Positions 29,503 through 39,063 of a stretch of 64,000 nucleotides of DNA are shown here, piece after piece (the first letter of the stretch is position 1; each line of letters begins with the position of its first letter). A program made the translations under genes and the position numbers. The DNA comes from Arthrobacter beigongshangensis (GTDB lineage Bacteria > Bacillota > Bacilli > Bacillales_A > Planococcaceae), in assembly GCF_016820585.1 (NCBI RefSeq), contig NZ_JADHDX010000002.1, positions 304,436 to 368,435 of the forward strand, read 5' to 3'. The notes below the pieces were generated by a model, which was not told the DNA's origin, did not search any database, and was given only the letters and a program-made list of their open reading frames with translations.

Positions 29503-30623
29503 TCCGTTTTTCCTGCTTGAAGCAATAATTCTTCCTGGCGTTTCTTTTCAAAATATTCTTCAGCAAGTTTATCAATTTCAATCTTCAGTTCATCAACCAT
29601 CGTTGCTTCAGGCACTTTACGAACGATTTCACCTTTCATAAAGAGTAAACCTTCGCCGCGCGCGCCGGCAATACCGATATCCGCTTCGCGTGCTTCGCCT
29701 GGTCCGTTGACTGCACAGCCGAGCACCGCGACTTTCAGAGGTGCTTTGATATGTGAAATATACTCTTCAACTTCATTGGCAATGGCAATGAGGTCGATTT
29801 CAATGCGTCCACAAGTAGGGCAAGAAATAAGTGTTGCCGCATTGGAGGACAGACCGAATATTTTTAACAATTCACGTGCAACTTTGATTTCCTGAACAGG
29901 GTCCGCGCTCAACGAAACACGCATTGTGTTACCGATACCAGCTGACAAAAGTGTTCCGAGACCTGCTGCGCTCTTAATTGATCCTGCAAACAGTGTACCA
30001 GATTCGGTAATTCCCAAGTGTAATGGATAATCGAAGGCAGCTGCGGCTTTCTGATAAGCCTCTACTGCCAAATTGACATCAGATGCTTTTAAAGACACGA
30101 TGATGTCATGAAAATCAAGGTCTTCCAATATTTTAATATGGTGAAGCGCACTTTCTACCATTCCATCTGCAGTCGGATAGCCGTACTTTTCAAGAATTTT
30201 TTTCTCGAGTGATCCAGCATTGACACCGATTCGAATCGGAATACCTTTTGCTTTTGCAGCATTGACAACGGCTTCAACTTTCGCCTGTCTTCCAATATTA
30301 CCTGGATTAATGCGAATTTTATCCGCCCCTTGCTCAATGGCGATTAGCGCAAGTTTGTAATCGAAATGAATGTCGACGACAAGCGGGATATTAATTCGTT
30401 CTTTAATAGCCCTGATTGAGTAGGCAGCCCGCTCATCTGGACATGCAACGCGAACGATTTGGCATCCAGCTTCCTCTAAACGCAAGATTTCTGCAACTGT
30501 AGCTTCGACGTCGTGCGTCTTGGTTGTCGTCATACTTTGGATGAAAAGCTCATCGCTTCCACCGATCGTCAAATTACCGACGCGGACCTTACGTGTGTTT
30601 GCTCTGTTTATCATTGGTTTCAT
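29499..30623 (-). CDS. ispG: 4-hydroxy-3-methylbut-2-en-1-yl diphosphate synthase
   Basis: IspG makes HMBPP in the MEP pathway, using a [4Fe-4S] cluster and feeding IspH, which is also in this window. It has 374 residues. The TIM-barrel half starts with [12 protein letters not shown]. The cluster cysteines are in LISCPTCGR (about residues 268-271) and [11 protein letters not shown] (about 303-311). AAGGAGAG precedes the ATG at 30623 on the minus strand. yqfW follows with a 4-nt overlap. Confidence 0.96.
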   Translation of the reverse strand: MKPMINRANTRKVRVGNLTIGGSDELFIQSMTTTKTHDVEATVAEILRLEEAGCQIVRVACPDERAAYSIRAIKERINIPLVVDIHFDYKLALIAIEQGADKIRINPGNIGRQAKVEAVVNAAKAKGIPIRIGVNAGSLEKKILEKYGYPTADGMVESALHHIKILEDLDFHDIIVSLKASDVNLAVEAYQKAAAAFDYPLHLGITESGTLFAGSIKSAAGLGTLLSAGIGNTMRVSLSADPVQEIKVARELLKIFGLSSNAATLISCPTCGRIEIDLIAIANEVEEYISHIKAPLKVAVLGCAVNGPGEAREADIGIAGARGEGLLFMKGEIVRKVPEATMVDELKIEIDKLAEEYFEKKRQEELLLQAGKTE

Positions 30624-30705
30624 TTATTTCTCTCCTTAAAATGTCTAGACCTTATTACTATATCTATTTTAACAATCAACATAGTAAAAAGACAAGGGAC
30701 AGCCC

Positions 30706-31053
30706 TTATCTAATGGATTCAGTACAATTGCTACTTGGGATACGTGAAAGAGGAAGGTCGATTTTCTCGCCCGCAAAAAGCTGCTGGTTTTGAAGATGCG
30801 GATTGAGGGCATAAAAAGAATGTAATCTATCTAGAAAGCCTATATGTGGGTCAGGATAGAGTGCAAACAACGTCTCAATCGTATCTCCAACGACTGTTGT
30901 TACTGGAATAGAAGTGGCTGTAAGTTGTTCCTCACAAGGTACAGGCTCTTCCTCACGAATGAAGGAAGAAAGTGAAATGGTCCCTTCTACGAGGTCCATT
31001 CGAATGACGTGAAAGGCTATGAATAATAGTAAGGCAAGTAGTAGAACTCTCAT
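30706..31053 (-). CDS. Membrane-anchored protein with a LysM-like domain (YqfZ position)
   Basis: The 115-residue protein has an N-terminal membrane anchor (MRVLLLALLLFIAFHVIRMDL) and an extracellular part that looks like one LysM repeat (VVGDTIETLFALYP ... FYALNPHLQNQQLFAGEKIDLP, about residues 55-105), a fold that binds peptidoglycan. The start is the ATG at 31053, preceded by AAGGAGGGG on the minus strand; a longer in-frame start lacks a ribosome site. It occupies the yqfZ position behind ispG, and its function is unknown. Confidence 0.7.
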   Translation of the reverse strand: MRVLLLALLLFIAFHVIRMDLVEGTISLSSFIREEEPVPCEEQLTATSIPVTTVVGDTIETLFALYPDPHIGFLDRLHSFYALNPHLQNQQLFAGEKIDLPLSRIPSSNCTESIR

Positions 31054-31098
31054 GGTAATCCCCTCCTTCGTCACTATATGCACTAGAAAGGGAAGTAT

Positions 31099-31602
31099 TC
31101 ATTTTGCTAGCTTCGGGTAATGCTTCGCCGCGCTGGCAACATAGCCTACATGGATGAGCGAAGTGATAAACATGTTGTAATCGCTCATGAATGGAAAGAA
31201 TTCCAGTGCAATGGTTGCGAGAATGGGAACTGTCACTGCGATAGCCGAAGTGTTCCACATAAAGCGATATTCTCCTCGTCTTTTCATCAGTCGCAGTAAA
31301 ACGACACCGATATAGGCGAAAATACTAATACGTAGAAAAATATAAAGAGTGCTAATGACTAATTGTAGGATGAAAGCGATTGGATAGATAAGTCCGCCAA
31401 CCAATTGACCTTGTTCTAGTAGCTCCGGGGATGCCTCGAACAATACAGTATCTCCTGCGATATAACGGACAAAAGAAATGACTGTAAAGAGTGTTATGAA
31501 TAAGAACACGTATTGGAATACCTTACCGATTTTTAGCAAACGGAATGCGGCTAGTTTTTTCGGTTCATATATAGATGCTTTAAAAATTTGATGGAATTTC
31601 AT
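31099..31602 (-). CDS. DUF1189-like membrane protein (YqgB position)
   Basis: This is a membrane protein of 167 residues from ATG 31602 (MKFHQIFKASIYEPKKLAAFR), chosen because GAGGAGATG lies before it. It has about five hydrophobic helices. The N-terminal motif and gene position fit DUF1189 (YqgB-like) proteins, but it is shorter than I expect for that family, mainly in the extracytoplasmic loop after the first helix. Function unknown. Confidence 0.7.
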   Translation of the reverse strand: MKFHQIFKASIYEPKKLAAFRLLKIGKVFQYVFLFITLFTVISFVRYIAGDTVLFEASPELLEQGQLVGGLIYPIAFILQLVISTLYIFLRISIFAYIGVVLLRLMKRRGEYRFMWNTSAIAVTVPILATIALEFFPFMSDYNMFITSLIHVGYVASAAKHYPKLAK

Positions 31603-31803
31603 ATGTATCATCTCCTCTACTAGAAATAGTTTATCATTTTCTTTACAAAGAGTCGTCAAGTATAAATTTGGCGGTGCGATGTTATTTGTAAAGCGATTGT
31701 TAAGATAATGTAAAGATTGAGTCGTTTCTATTTACAATTCGTTGATGTTATCGACATAATAGGAAGCTATTATACATAAAGAATGATGGAGGTTGACTGC
31801 GTA

Positions 31804-33435
31804 ATGGAGGTAAACTGGCAGGAAATGCTGTTCCAGTTTTTAGGCGGACTAGGGATATTCTTATTCGCAATAAAGTATATGGGAGATGGGCTTCAAAAGA
31901 CAGCGGGCGATCGGCTTAGAAGCATTCTAGATCGCTTCACGACAAACCCATTTATGGGCGTGCTCGTCGGGATTATCGTTACAGTACTTATTCAATCGAG
32001 TTCTGGAACGACTGTTATTACTGTGGGACTTGTTAGTGCAGGCTTTATGACACTGCGCCAAGCGATTGGTGTTATTATGGGTGCTAATATTGGGACAACC
32101 ATCACAGCATTTATCATTGGGCTTGATGTCGGGGCATATGCACTTCCAATCATGGCAGTTGGGGCATTCCTTATTTTCTTCATCAAAAAAAGTCGAGTTA
32201 AAAATATTGGAGAAGTCATTTTTGGATTTGGTGGACTGTTCCTCGGGCTCGAATTGATGAGTGGAGGCATGAAACCATTACGGGAACTAGAAACCTTTAC
32301 AGATATGATGGTTTCGATGAGTGACCAACCGATGCTTGGTGTAGTTGTCGGAACAGTCTTTACACTGATTGTCCAAAGTTCTAGCGCCACTGTTGGGATA
32401 TTACAAGGTTTGTACGCTGAAAATCTTGTCAATTTGGACGGTGCGTTGCCGATTCTTTTCGGAGATAATATCGGGACGACGATTACAGCGGTGCTGGCGT
32501 CCATTGGTGCTTCGGTTGCAGCAAAACGAGCGGCGGCAACGCATGTTCTCTTCAATGTTGTGGGGACAGTTATATTCTTGCTGCTACTTGTACCGTTCAC
32601 TGCCTATGTTGAATGGTTGTCAGGAGTTCTAGCGCTTGAAAATAAAATGCAAATTGCCTTTGCACACGGTTCCTTTAACATAGCCAATACAATTATCCAG
32701 TTTCCACTAATCGGAGCATGGGCCTGGTTAGTGACCAAAGTGATTCCGGGTGAAGACGTGACAATTGAATATAAGCCAAAGCATTTAGATCCGCATTTCA
32801 TTGATCAGTCACCAGCCGTTGCAATTGGCCAAGCAAAAGAAGAAATTGTTCGCATGGGTGAGTTCAGTGTACAAGGGATGCAGGAGTCATTTGAATACTT
32901 GAAGACAGGCAATAAAAAACATGCTGAAAGAGCAAGTCAGATTGAAGATGCCATCAATAATCTAGATCGAAAAATCACGGATTATTTGATTGGAATTTCT
33001 TCTGCAAGTCTTTCACCGATTGAATCTGCACGTCATGTGATGCTCATGGACTCGGTACGAGATATTGAACGAATCGGAGATCATTTCGAAAACATTCTCG
33101 AGCTCATCGATTTCCGCGATATTAACCGTGTGAAATTAACGGAAGATGCAATGGAAGAGCTAACAGAGATGTTCACCTTGACGATTGAAACGGTTCAAAA
33201 AGCAGTAGATTCTCTCAATCTGAATGATATGGGATTAGCGAGAACTGTTGCTGAACAAGAAGACTTAATTGATAAAATGGAACGTAAATTTAGAAAAACG
33301 CATATTTTACGACTTACTGAAGGTCGTTGCAGCGTGCAATCAGGTATGGTCTTTGTCGATATCATCTCGAACTTAGAGCGTATAGGTGACCATGCAGTAA
33401 ATATCGCTGAAGCGATTTTAGGAAATAGAGGATAA
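31804..33435 (+). CDS. Sodium/phosphate cotransporter with PhoU-like domain (NptA family)
   Basis: The 543-residue protein has two Na/Pi-cotransporter repeats in the membrane half. Each repeat has the QSS signature (VLIQSSSGTTVITVG at about residues 61-75 and LIVQSSSATVGI at about 189-200) and a GANIGTT or GDNIGTT block. The cytoplasmic C-terminus (about 345-543) is a helical PhoU-like domain. It should import phosphate with sodium. ATG 31804 has GGAGG (31788-31792) before it; an upstream ATG at 31783 is also in frame but has no ribosome site. yqgC follows after 12 nt. Confidence 0.88.
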   Translation: MEVNWQEMLFQFLGGLGIFLFAIKYMGDGLQKTAGDRLRSILDRFTTNPFMGVLVGIIVTVLIQSSSGTTVITVGLVSAGFMTLRQAIGVIMGANIGTTITAFIIGLDVGAYALPIMAVGAFLIFFIKKSRVKNIGEVIFGFGGLFLGLELMSGGMKPLRELETFTDMMVSMSDQPMLGVVVGTVFTLIVQSSSATVGILQGLYAENLVNLDGALPILFGDNIGTTITAVLASIGASVAAKRAAATHVLFNVVGTVIFLLLLVPFTAYVEWLSGVLALENKMQIAFAHGSFNIANTIIQFPLIGAWAWLVTKVIPGEDVTIEYKPKHLDPHFIDQSPAVAIGQAKEEIVRMGEFSVQGMQESFEYLKTGNKKHAERASQIEDAINNLDRKITDYLIGISSASLSPIESARHVMLMDSVRDIERIGDHFENILELIDFRDINRVKLTEDAMEELTEMFTLTIETVQKAVDSLNLNDMGLARTVAEQEDLIDKMERKFRKTHILRLTEGRCSVQSGMVFVDIISNLERIGDHAVNIAEAILGNRG

Positions 33436-33447
33436 GGAGTTGAGTTG

Positions 33448-33930
33448 ATGGAAATGATAGGCTGGATTGCTGCAATCGTTTTGTTCATCATTGCTTTTGC
33501 CGGACTTGTGTATCCAATCATTCCATCGGCTCTGTTTTTAGTAGGCGGTTTTCTCCTTTATGGTTGGATTCACACTTTCGACGGGATGAATGTTTTCTTT
33601 TGGATTATCCAAGTATTATTCGTTGTTTTGTTATTTGGTGCGGATACCTTGTCCAATTTAGTCGGAGTAAAGAAATTTGGTGGCTCGAAGGCGGGCATGT
33701 GGGGCAGTACAATAGGTCTGCTGCTCGGTCCGTTCGTCATTCCTGTCGCGGGTATTTTAATCGGCCCCTTTTTGGGAGCTGTCATTGCAGAACTAATTGT
33801 TACGCGCTCCGATGTGAAACAATCATTCAAAACAGGTATCGGTTCGCTCGTTGGATTTTTAACGTCAGTCGTGACAAAAGGCTTTATCATGGTTGTGATG
33901 ATTGTGATTTTTATCCTCTTTGTTCGGTGA
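33448..33930 (+). CDS. yqgC: DUF456 membrane protein (YqgC)
   Basis: This 160-residue membrane protein with four to five helices and glycine-rich turns (GVKKFGGSKAGMWGSTIGLLLG, about residues 68-90) is typical of DUF456. The function is unknown; the glycine motifs suggest tight helix packing. ATG 33448 follows AAGGAG (33434-33439). It sits between the phosphate transporter and sodA, as yqgC does in B. subtilis. Confidence 0.85.
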   Translation: MEMIGWIAAIVLFIIAFAGLVYPIIPSALFLVGGFLLYGWIHTFDGMNVFFWIIQVLFVVLLFGADTLSNLVGVKKFGGSKAGMWGSTIGLLLGPFVIPVAGILIGPFLGAVIAELIVTRSDVKQSFKTGIGSLVGFLTSVVTKGFIMVVMIVIFILFVR

Positions 33931-34026
33931 AAGTTCACAAATAGTACATTTTATTTGAACGCTTTTTACAATTTTGATAATGTTGAAGTGTAGGATAATT
34001 TTTTAATTCACTAGGAGGAATTGACA

Positions 34027-34629
34027 ATGGCTTACCAACTACCTGAACTACCTTACGCATACGATGCATTAGAACCACATTTTGACAAAGAAACGATGAA
34101 TATTCACCACACAAAACACCATAACGCATACGTAACGAACTTGAATAACGCACTTGCAGGAAACGAAGAGCTTCTAAGCAAGTCAATTGAAGACCTAATC
34201 GCAAACCTTGATGCAGTTCCTGAAGCGGCACGTACGGCTGTCCGTAATAACGGTGGCGGCCACGCAAACCACTCACTATTCTGGGAACAACTTTCTGCTG
34301 ATGGTGGTGGACAACCAACTGGCGCACTTGCTGAAGCAATTGATAAAAAATTCGGCAGCTTTGACGCATTCAAAGAAGAGTTCGCAAAAGCGGGCGCTAC
34401 TCGTTTTGGATCAGGCTGGGCTTGGTTATCACTGAACAATGGAGAGCTAGAAGTTACTTCTACGCCAAACCAAGATTCACCAATCATGGAAGGCAATACA
34501 CCACTTCTAGGACTTGATGTTTGGGAGCACGCGTATTACTTACACTACCAAAACCGCCGTCCTGACTACATCGCTGCATTCTGGAACGTAGTAAACTGGG
34601 ATGAAGTTGCAAAACGTTTCGGTAAATAA
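34027..34629 (+). CDS. sodA: Superoxide dismutase, Mn/Fe family
   Basis: The enzyme dismutes superoxide in the cytoplasm; 200 residues. All four metal ligands are in place: the first histidine in [20 protein letters not shown] (about 27), a second in [10 protein letters not shown] (about 82), then D and H in [12 protein letters not shown] (about 162 and 166). The sequence is the Mn-type of Bacillales, though metal choice cannot be proven from motifs alone. AGGAGGA precedes ATG 34027. A possible promoter lies at 33955-33981 (TTGAAC, GATAAT, spacer 15). Confidence 0.96.
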   Translation: MAYQLPELPYAYDALEPHFDKETMNIHHTKHHNAYVTNLNNALAGNEELLSKSIEDLIANLDAVPEAARTAVRNNGGGHANHSLFWEQLSADGGGQPTGALAEAIDKKFGSFDAFKEEFAKAGATRFGSGWAWLSLNNGELEVTSTPNQDSPIMEGNTPLLGLDVWEHAYYLHYQNRRPDYIAAFWNVVNWDEVAKRFGK

Positions 34630-34655
34630 TGAATCAATACACGTAATAATGGAAC

Positions 34656-34700
34656 AAAGCACAGACCTTGAACGTCAAGGTCTGTGCTTTTTCTTTTTTT
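34656..34700 (+). terminator. Terminator of sodA
   Basis: A 16-bp perfect stem (34656-34671 with 34675-34690, loop ACG) is followed by TTCTTTTTTT. Confidence 0.93.
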
Positions 34701-34738
34701 GGTGTTATAATTCATGATTGAAGAAGGAGGGAGATAAT

Positions 34739-36892
34739 TTGAAAAAGCAGGTGCATAAAGCTGATCAAGCGAAAATACGCCAACGAAAACATATTGCATT
34801 TCGTATGAACTTCCTATTCTTTTCAATTTTCGTTCTTTTTTCAATGCTTATTTTTCGATTAGGCTACTTACAAATTGTCAAAGGGGAAGATTATAGTCGT
34901 GAGCTTGAGAAGACAGAAGAGCATACTGTCAATACAAGCATACCTAGAGGTAGATTGTTTGATCGGTTAGGAACCGTCATGGTGGACAATGAACCCCAAA
35001 ATGCCATTACGTACACAAAAACGACTTCGACAAGCTCTGCTGATATGCTGAAAGTTGCTCAAGAGCTTGCAGGCTTAATTGAGCAAGATACGAAAAGAGT
35101 CACGCTAGGTGATAAAAGAGACTTCTGGATTTTGAATAATCCAGAAGAAGCAGATGCGAAAGTATCAAAAGAAGAAGAGAAAGCGATTGCTGAAGATGGA
35201 ACACCGTCACGCACGGAAGTCCAGCGTGCAGTGAATAGACTGACGCGAGAGCGTGTGACAGATAAGGAAATTAATTCTTTTACAGAGGACGAGCTAGAAG
35301 TGCTTGCCATATACAGAGAAATGATGTCAGGATATGCGTACTCGCCACAAATCGTCAAAAGTGGTAATGTCACGGAAGAAGAGTTTGCGTCCGTTTCCGA
35401 ACGGCTTGGTGAGCCTGAGCTATTGGGAGTTAACACGACAACGGATTGGGATCGGGTGAAAAAATCGACCAATGCGATTCTTGGTACAACATCAACCCCA
35501 ATTGAAGGGATTCCGAATTCACGCAGGGACTATTTTTTGGCTAGAGATTATGCAAGAAATGACCGTGTTGGTAAAAGTTATTTTGAGCAATACTATGAGG
35601 AACTACTAAAAGGTCAAAAAACGATAATGAAAAATATTAAAGACCGTAGTGGACGAATTGTTGAAACGAAAACAATTAAAGAAGGAGAACCTGGCAAGGA
35701 CCTTGTGCTAACAATTGATAGCGAGCTACAACTGGCAATCGAAGATATTGTATCCGAGAAATTATTGGAATTGAAAGCGGGTCCGAATGCACAGGAGTTG
35801 GACAGGGCGTTCTTTGTGATGATGAATCCGAATAACGGTGAAGTCCTGTCGCTTGTTGGCAAACAAGTAATCAAAAATAAGGATACAGGGAAATTTGAAA
35901 TACGGGATTATACGTATGGCACATTTACTTCTTCCTATGAAGCTGGATCGACAGTGAAGTTGGCGACTTTGCTCACTGGCTATCAGGAAGGCGCTGCACG
36001 TATCGGAGAAGTGAAAATTGATGAACCGCTTAAAATCGGTGGAATTTATAAAAGATCACTTTTTAATCAATTTGGCAGGGTGCGGGTAAATGATATCGAA
36101 GCAATTGGGAAATCTTCAAACGTTTACATGTTCAGGATTGCGATCGCAATGGGAAAAGGAAATTATAGATTTGGAGAGGCAATGAGAATCGATAAAACAG
36201 CTTTTGATAGATTCCGTCAATCGTTTTCTTCGTTTGGTCTAGGAACAAAGACGGGTATTGATTTACCAGGTGAGATAGCTGGGTATCCTGGAAAGGATAC
36301 ATTGACAGGCTTATTACTAGACTTTTCTATTGGACAGTACGATACGTATACACCCCTTCAGCTTGCGCAATATGTTTCGACGATTGCCAATGGCGGATAC
36401 CGTATTGCGCCTAAAGTATTAAAAGAAATACGTGAGCCTTCCGAAGATGGGGAAATTTTCGGGCCATTAATTCAGGAAACAGGGGTTACGATTTTAAATC
36501 GTATTGCGAATACAGATGCGGAGATTGAACAAGTGAAGCGCGGGATGCAATATGTATATGGTCCATCCGGGACGGCAAGAAACATGTTTGCTGGCAAAGC
36601 GTATGACGGAGCAGGAAAAACAGGTACTGCGCAATCGTTTAGTAATGGCTATGAGACCATCAATCTATCTCATGTAGGTTATGCTCCCTATGAAAATCCG
36701 GAAATTGCCTACGCTTGGGTCATTCCACATGTATCCACAAATCCAAGCAAACCCCAAATTGGTGCACAGAATGATGTCACTAAGCAAGCTGTGGATAAAT
36801 ATTTTGAGTTGAAAGCAAGCAGGGCAAAAGTAAATGAAACCACTGTTACGCAGCCAATTATAAAGGCAGTTGACAAAGAGGTTGAAAAATAA
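34739..36892 (+). CDS. pbpA: Penicillin-binding protein 2a, class B transpeptidase
   Basis: This 717-residue high-molecular-weight PBP builds the lateral wall during elongation. One N-terminal membrane helix (about residues 21-42) is followed by the dimerisation domain. The transpeptidase domain (about 330-690) carries the active-site tetrad STVK in YEAGSTVKLAT (about 405), SSN in GKSSNVY (about 460) and KTG in GAGKTGTAQS (about 627). TTG 34739 is chosen because AAGGAGGGAG (34723-34732) precedes it at correct spacing. It follows sodA as in B. subtilis, where the related PbpA overlaps in function with PbpH. Confidence 0.93.
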   Translation: MKKQVHKADQAKIRQRKHIAFRMNFLFFSIFVLFSMLIFRLGYLQIVKGEDYSRELEKTEEHTVNTSIPRGRLFDRLGTVMVDNEPQNAITYTKTTSTSSADMLKVAQELAGLIEQDTKRVTLGDKRDFWILNNPEEADAKVSKEEEKAIAEDGTPSRTEVQRAVNRLTRERVTDKEINSFTEDELEVLAIYREMMSGYAYSPQIVKSGNVTEEEFASVSERLGEPELLGVNTTTDWDRVKKSTNAILGTTSTPIEGIPNSRRDYFLARDYARNDRVGKSYFEQYYEELLKGQKTIMKNIKDRSGRIVETKTIKEGEPGKDLVLTIDSELQLAIEDIVSEKLLELKAGPNAQELDRAFFVMMNPNNGEVLSLVGKQVIKNKDTGKFEIRDYTYGTFTSSYEAGSTVKLATLLTGYQEGAARIGEVKIDEPLKIGGIYKRSLFNQFGRVRVNDIEAIGKSSNVYMFRIAIAMGKGNYRFGEAMRIDKTAFDRFRQSFSSFGLGTKTGIDLPGEIAGYPGKDTLTGLLLDFSIGQYDTYTPLQLAQYVSTIANGGYRIAPKVLKEIREPSEDGEIFGPLIQETGVTILNRIANTDAEIEQVKRGMQYVYGPSGTARNMFAGKAYDGAGKTGTAQSFSNGYETINLSHVGYAPYENPEIAYAWVIPHVSTNPSKPQIGAQNDVTKQAVDKYFELKASRAKVNETTVTQPIIKAVDKEVEK

Positions 36893-36924
36893 AAATAAGG
36901 AAGCCGCGTGGCTTCCTTATTTTT
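36891..36924. terminator. Bidirectional terminator between pbpA and the YceG-like gene
   Basis: A 15-bp stem (36891-36905 with 36910-36924, loop GCGT) carries A and T runs on the two sides. Confidence 0.93.
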
Positions 36925-37372
36925 ATTTAGTAATTTTTTTTGCGATTGTTTGGAGATCCATTGAGGAATCTAGCTGATACTCACCAATCTGAATCTTGCC
37001 GGCTAGTCCGTTATCTGAAAGATAATCATCGAATGCTTTGGCGTCCTGGATAATGCCTAAACTTTCGAGGGTAGCAGCAACGAGAGTAGAAGTTGAACCA
37101 CTTTCAATGATTAGAATCTGTTCATTCAAATCCTCATCGCCTTCAACGACTTCAGGTTCAACTTTGTCATCAGTTTTCTCAGTGGAAGACTTCGTTTGGG
37201 CGATAGCTAGCTCTTCTTTCGTTTTAGCTAGCTCACTTTTCAACTTACTTATTTCTTCTTTGAATTGCAGTGCATCTGGATTAGCAGCTTCTTGATTATC
37301 CGGAGTGAAATATAAAATCCCGCCTGCTAAAATACAGCTAGCTCCGAGCGTACGCAGTATATCTCGCATCAT
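36923..37372 (-). CDS. Membrane-anchored protein with YceG/MltG-like N-terminal domain, no catalytic domain
   Basis: The 149-residue protein has an N-terminal membrane anchor (about residues 7-23), a charged coiled coil (FKEEISKLKSELAKTKEELAIAQ, about 36-60), an acidic linker and a C-terminal block. That block (IIESGSTSTLVAATLESLGIIQDAKAFDDYLSDNG ... GEYQLDSSMDLQTIAKKI, about 88-146) resembles the LysM-like part of the lytic transglycosylase MltG. The catalytic MltG domain is missing. It may bind wall material or partner with wall synthases. It overlaps its upstream neighbour by 4 nt. Confidence 0.7.
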   Translation of the reverse strand: MMRDILRTLGASCILAGGILYFTPDNQEAANPDALQFKEEISKLKSELAKTKEELAIAQTKSSTEKTDDKVEPEVVEGDEDLNEQILIIESGSTSTLVAATLESLGIIQDAKAFDDYLSDNGLAGKIQIGEYQLDSSMDLQTIAKKITK

Positions 37373-37743
37373 GTTGTCACACCTTTCGAATGTAAAACAG
37401 TGATGACCTCCTCATTGGATAGGGAGGAGCGCTTGGCGATTTCATTGACGGAATAACCTTGCGAATGGAGTGATAGGATTTGACTAATAATGATATTGTG
37501 AATGGGCTTTGCTTTTGGTTGTGCAGTCATTTTCCGTTTGTTTACGGAAGGCATTGGTTGTGCGTTAATCATTAACTCTTCTTCCACAATGCGAATTCTT
37601 TTTTTCAAACCGTTCGTTTCCTCATGAAGACTCATTGAAACTTTTTCCAATTCATCTGCGTATTTGTTAGAAAAATTTCCGACGAAAAAGGAAGCAATGA
37701 CGCTTATAAGTCCGATGATGAGTAGGATCATTGAAATGTCCAT
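37369..37743 (-). CDS. Membrane-anchored protein with coiled coil and helix-turn-helix tail
   Basis: The 124-residue protein has an N-terminal membrane helix (about residues 3-23), a coiled coil (about 30-60), a basic linker, and a C-terminal segment that reads as a helix-turn-helix (ILSLHSQGYSVNEIAKRSSLSNEEVITVLHSKG, about 88-120). A DUF6115-like identity is possible. ATG 37743 follows AAAGGAGTGG on the minus strand; the longer frame has no ribosome site. It is the first gene of a two-gene operon with the YceG-like protein. Confidence 0.7.
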   Translation of the reverse strand: MDISMILLIIGLISVIASFFVGNFSNKYADELEKVSMSLHEETNGLKKRIRIVEEELMINAQPMPSVNKRKMTAQPKAKPIHNIIISQILSLHSQGYSVNEIAKRSSLSNEEVITVLHSKGVTT

Positions 37744-37847
37744 TTCTCCACTCCTTTGATGAATCAATTTGTTTTCATTTTACCATAGACAAGTCATTTA
37801 GGAAATTTCAATCTTTTTACTAGACAAATCTAGGTTATGTGATACAC

Positions 37848-37877
37848 TTGATAAGTCGTATAAATCATGCTCATAAT
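37848..37877 (+). promoter_or_regulatory. Candidate SigA promoter of rpmG
   Basis: TTGATA (37848-37853) and CATAAT (37872-37877) are separated by 18 bp and lie 36 nt before the rpmG start. Confidence 0.55.
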
Positions 37878-37912
37878 AAATTTTATATTCCTGATGAGTG
37901 GGAGGGACAATA

Positions 37913-38062
37913 ATGCGCGTAAATATTACACTTGCTTGCACAGAATGCGGTGAGCGCAACTATATTTCAAAGAAAAACAAACGTAACAATCCGGAACGTA
38001 TTGAAATGAAAAAATACTGCTCACGTGAAAAGAAACAAACTTTGCACCGTGAAACGAAATAA
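37913..38062 (+). CDS. rpmG: 50S ribosomal protein L33
   Basis: This 49-residue ribosomal protein ([21 protein letters not shown] ... TLHRETK) matches L33. GGGAGGGA precedes ATG 37913 and a terminator follows. It carries three of the four zinc-ribbon cysteines: CTEC near the N-terminus is complete, but the second pair has only one cysteine (KKYCSREKK). It is therefore between the zinc-binding (C+) and zinc-free (C-) forms. Confidence 0.95.
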   Translation: MRVNITLACTECGERNYISKKNKRNNPERIEMKKYCSREKKQTLHRETK

Positions 38063-38071
38063 TTGCTCAGG

Positions 38072-38100
38072 CCAAAACCTTCACCGGTTTTGGTTTTTTC
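38072..38100 (+). terminator. Terminator of rpmG
   Basis: CCAAAACC (38072-38079) pairs with GGTTTTGG (38086-38093), followed by TTTTTT. Confidence 0.9.
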
Positions 38101-38171
38101 ATTGCTACACTCAGGACAACAATGCAGGACCCTACATTTTTTTAGTTTTTAGAACCGAAAGGGGATTACCG

Positions 38172-38747
38172 ATGACTAAAAAAGTAATGAGGAACCAAGT
38201 GCTAGCGCTTATGAATAATATGAATCGTGATGAACATAAAGAATTATCGTTGGCCATTGTCAATCGTCTGATTCAAACAGCTGAATTTCATGATGCTGAG
38301 ACAATTGGACTGACGCTCTCCCGATTTCCAGAAGTGGATACAAGACCACTTATTGAAGCGGCGTGGGAAGCAGGTAAAAGAGTTACGGTGCCCAAATGCA
38401 TAAAAGAAACGCGTGATATGGATTTTCGTCTCATCACGTCATATACTCATCTAGAAACAGTTTATATGGATCTATTAGAACCGATCGTCGTTGAAACGGT
38501 CGCGGTTGAAAAGGATTCGATTGATTTACAAATTGTACCGGGAGTTGTATTTTCAAACGAAGGGTATCGAATTGGTTTTGGTGGCGGTTATTATGACCGC
38601 TATTTAGCTGATTATAATGGACATAGGCTATCTTTGGCATTTGACTGTCAAATTAATGGGCTAGTTCCCGTGAAAAGTCATGACATACCCGTCCATAAAA
38701 TAATTACAGTAACAGGAGAAATAGTTTGTCAGGAAAATGAGGTTTGA
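38172..38747 (+). CDS. 5-formyltetrahydrofolate cyclo-ligase
   Basis: The enzyme converts 5-formyl-THF to 5,10-methenyl-THF with ATP in one-carbon metabolism; 191 residues. The signature NEGYRIGFGGGYYDRYLADY (about residues 131-150) is complete, and the N-terminal basic segment is normal. ATG 38172 follows AAAGGGGA; the longer frame runs back through rpmG and is a shadow. In B. subtilis this is yqgN. yqgQ starts 2 nt after its stop. Confidence 0.93.
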   Translation: MTKKVMRNQVLALMNNMNRDEHKELSLAIVNRLIQTAEFHDAETIGLTLSRFPEVDTRPLIEAAWEAGKRVTVPKCIKETRDMDFRLITSYTHLETVYMDLLEPIVVETVAVEKDSIDLQIVPGVVFSNEGYRIGFGGGYYDRYLADYNGHRLSLAFDCQINGLVPVKSHDIPVHKIITVTGEIVCQENEV

Positions 38748-38749
38748 AC

Positions 38750-38944
38750 ATGAAAGATTATTTTGGCGTCCTTCAATTGTTGAAACGTTACGGAATATAT
38801 ATTTACACCGGTAATCGAAGTGACGATATTGAAATGGTACTATCAGAAGTGAAGGATTTGTATGATAACGGGCTTCTCATGCAGGAGGATTATTTACAAG
38901 CAATACTTATTCTGCGTAACGAGTCAGCTGGACTATGCGAATAG
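38750..38944 (+). CDS. yqgQ: YqgQ family protein (DUF910)
   Basis: This 64-residue, three-helix cytoplasmic protein of unknown function has the pattern YFGVLQLLKRYGIYIYTG, then DIEMVLSEVKDLYDNGLL, typical of YqgQ. GAGG at the end of the previous gene serves as ribosome site for ATG 38750. In B. subtilis yqgQ precedes glcK; here glucokinase is missing and ltaS follows after about 120 nt. Confidence 0.85.
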   Translation: MKDYFGVLQLLKRYGIYIYTGNRSDDIEMVLSEVKDLYDNGLLMQEDYLQAILILRNESAGLCE

Positions 38945-39063
38945 TCCTACATTTATAGTTCTTTTTAACTTTTCTACTGCCATAATGAAACTTTTTGTCA
39001 ATCATACCGTCTATTATATAGTGCAGTTTAAAGCAGTAATTATTTTTGAAAGGGAGAGATGGA

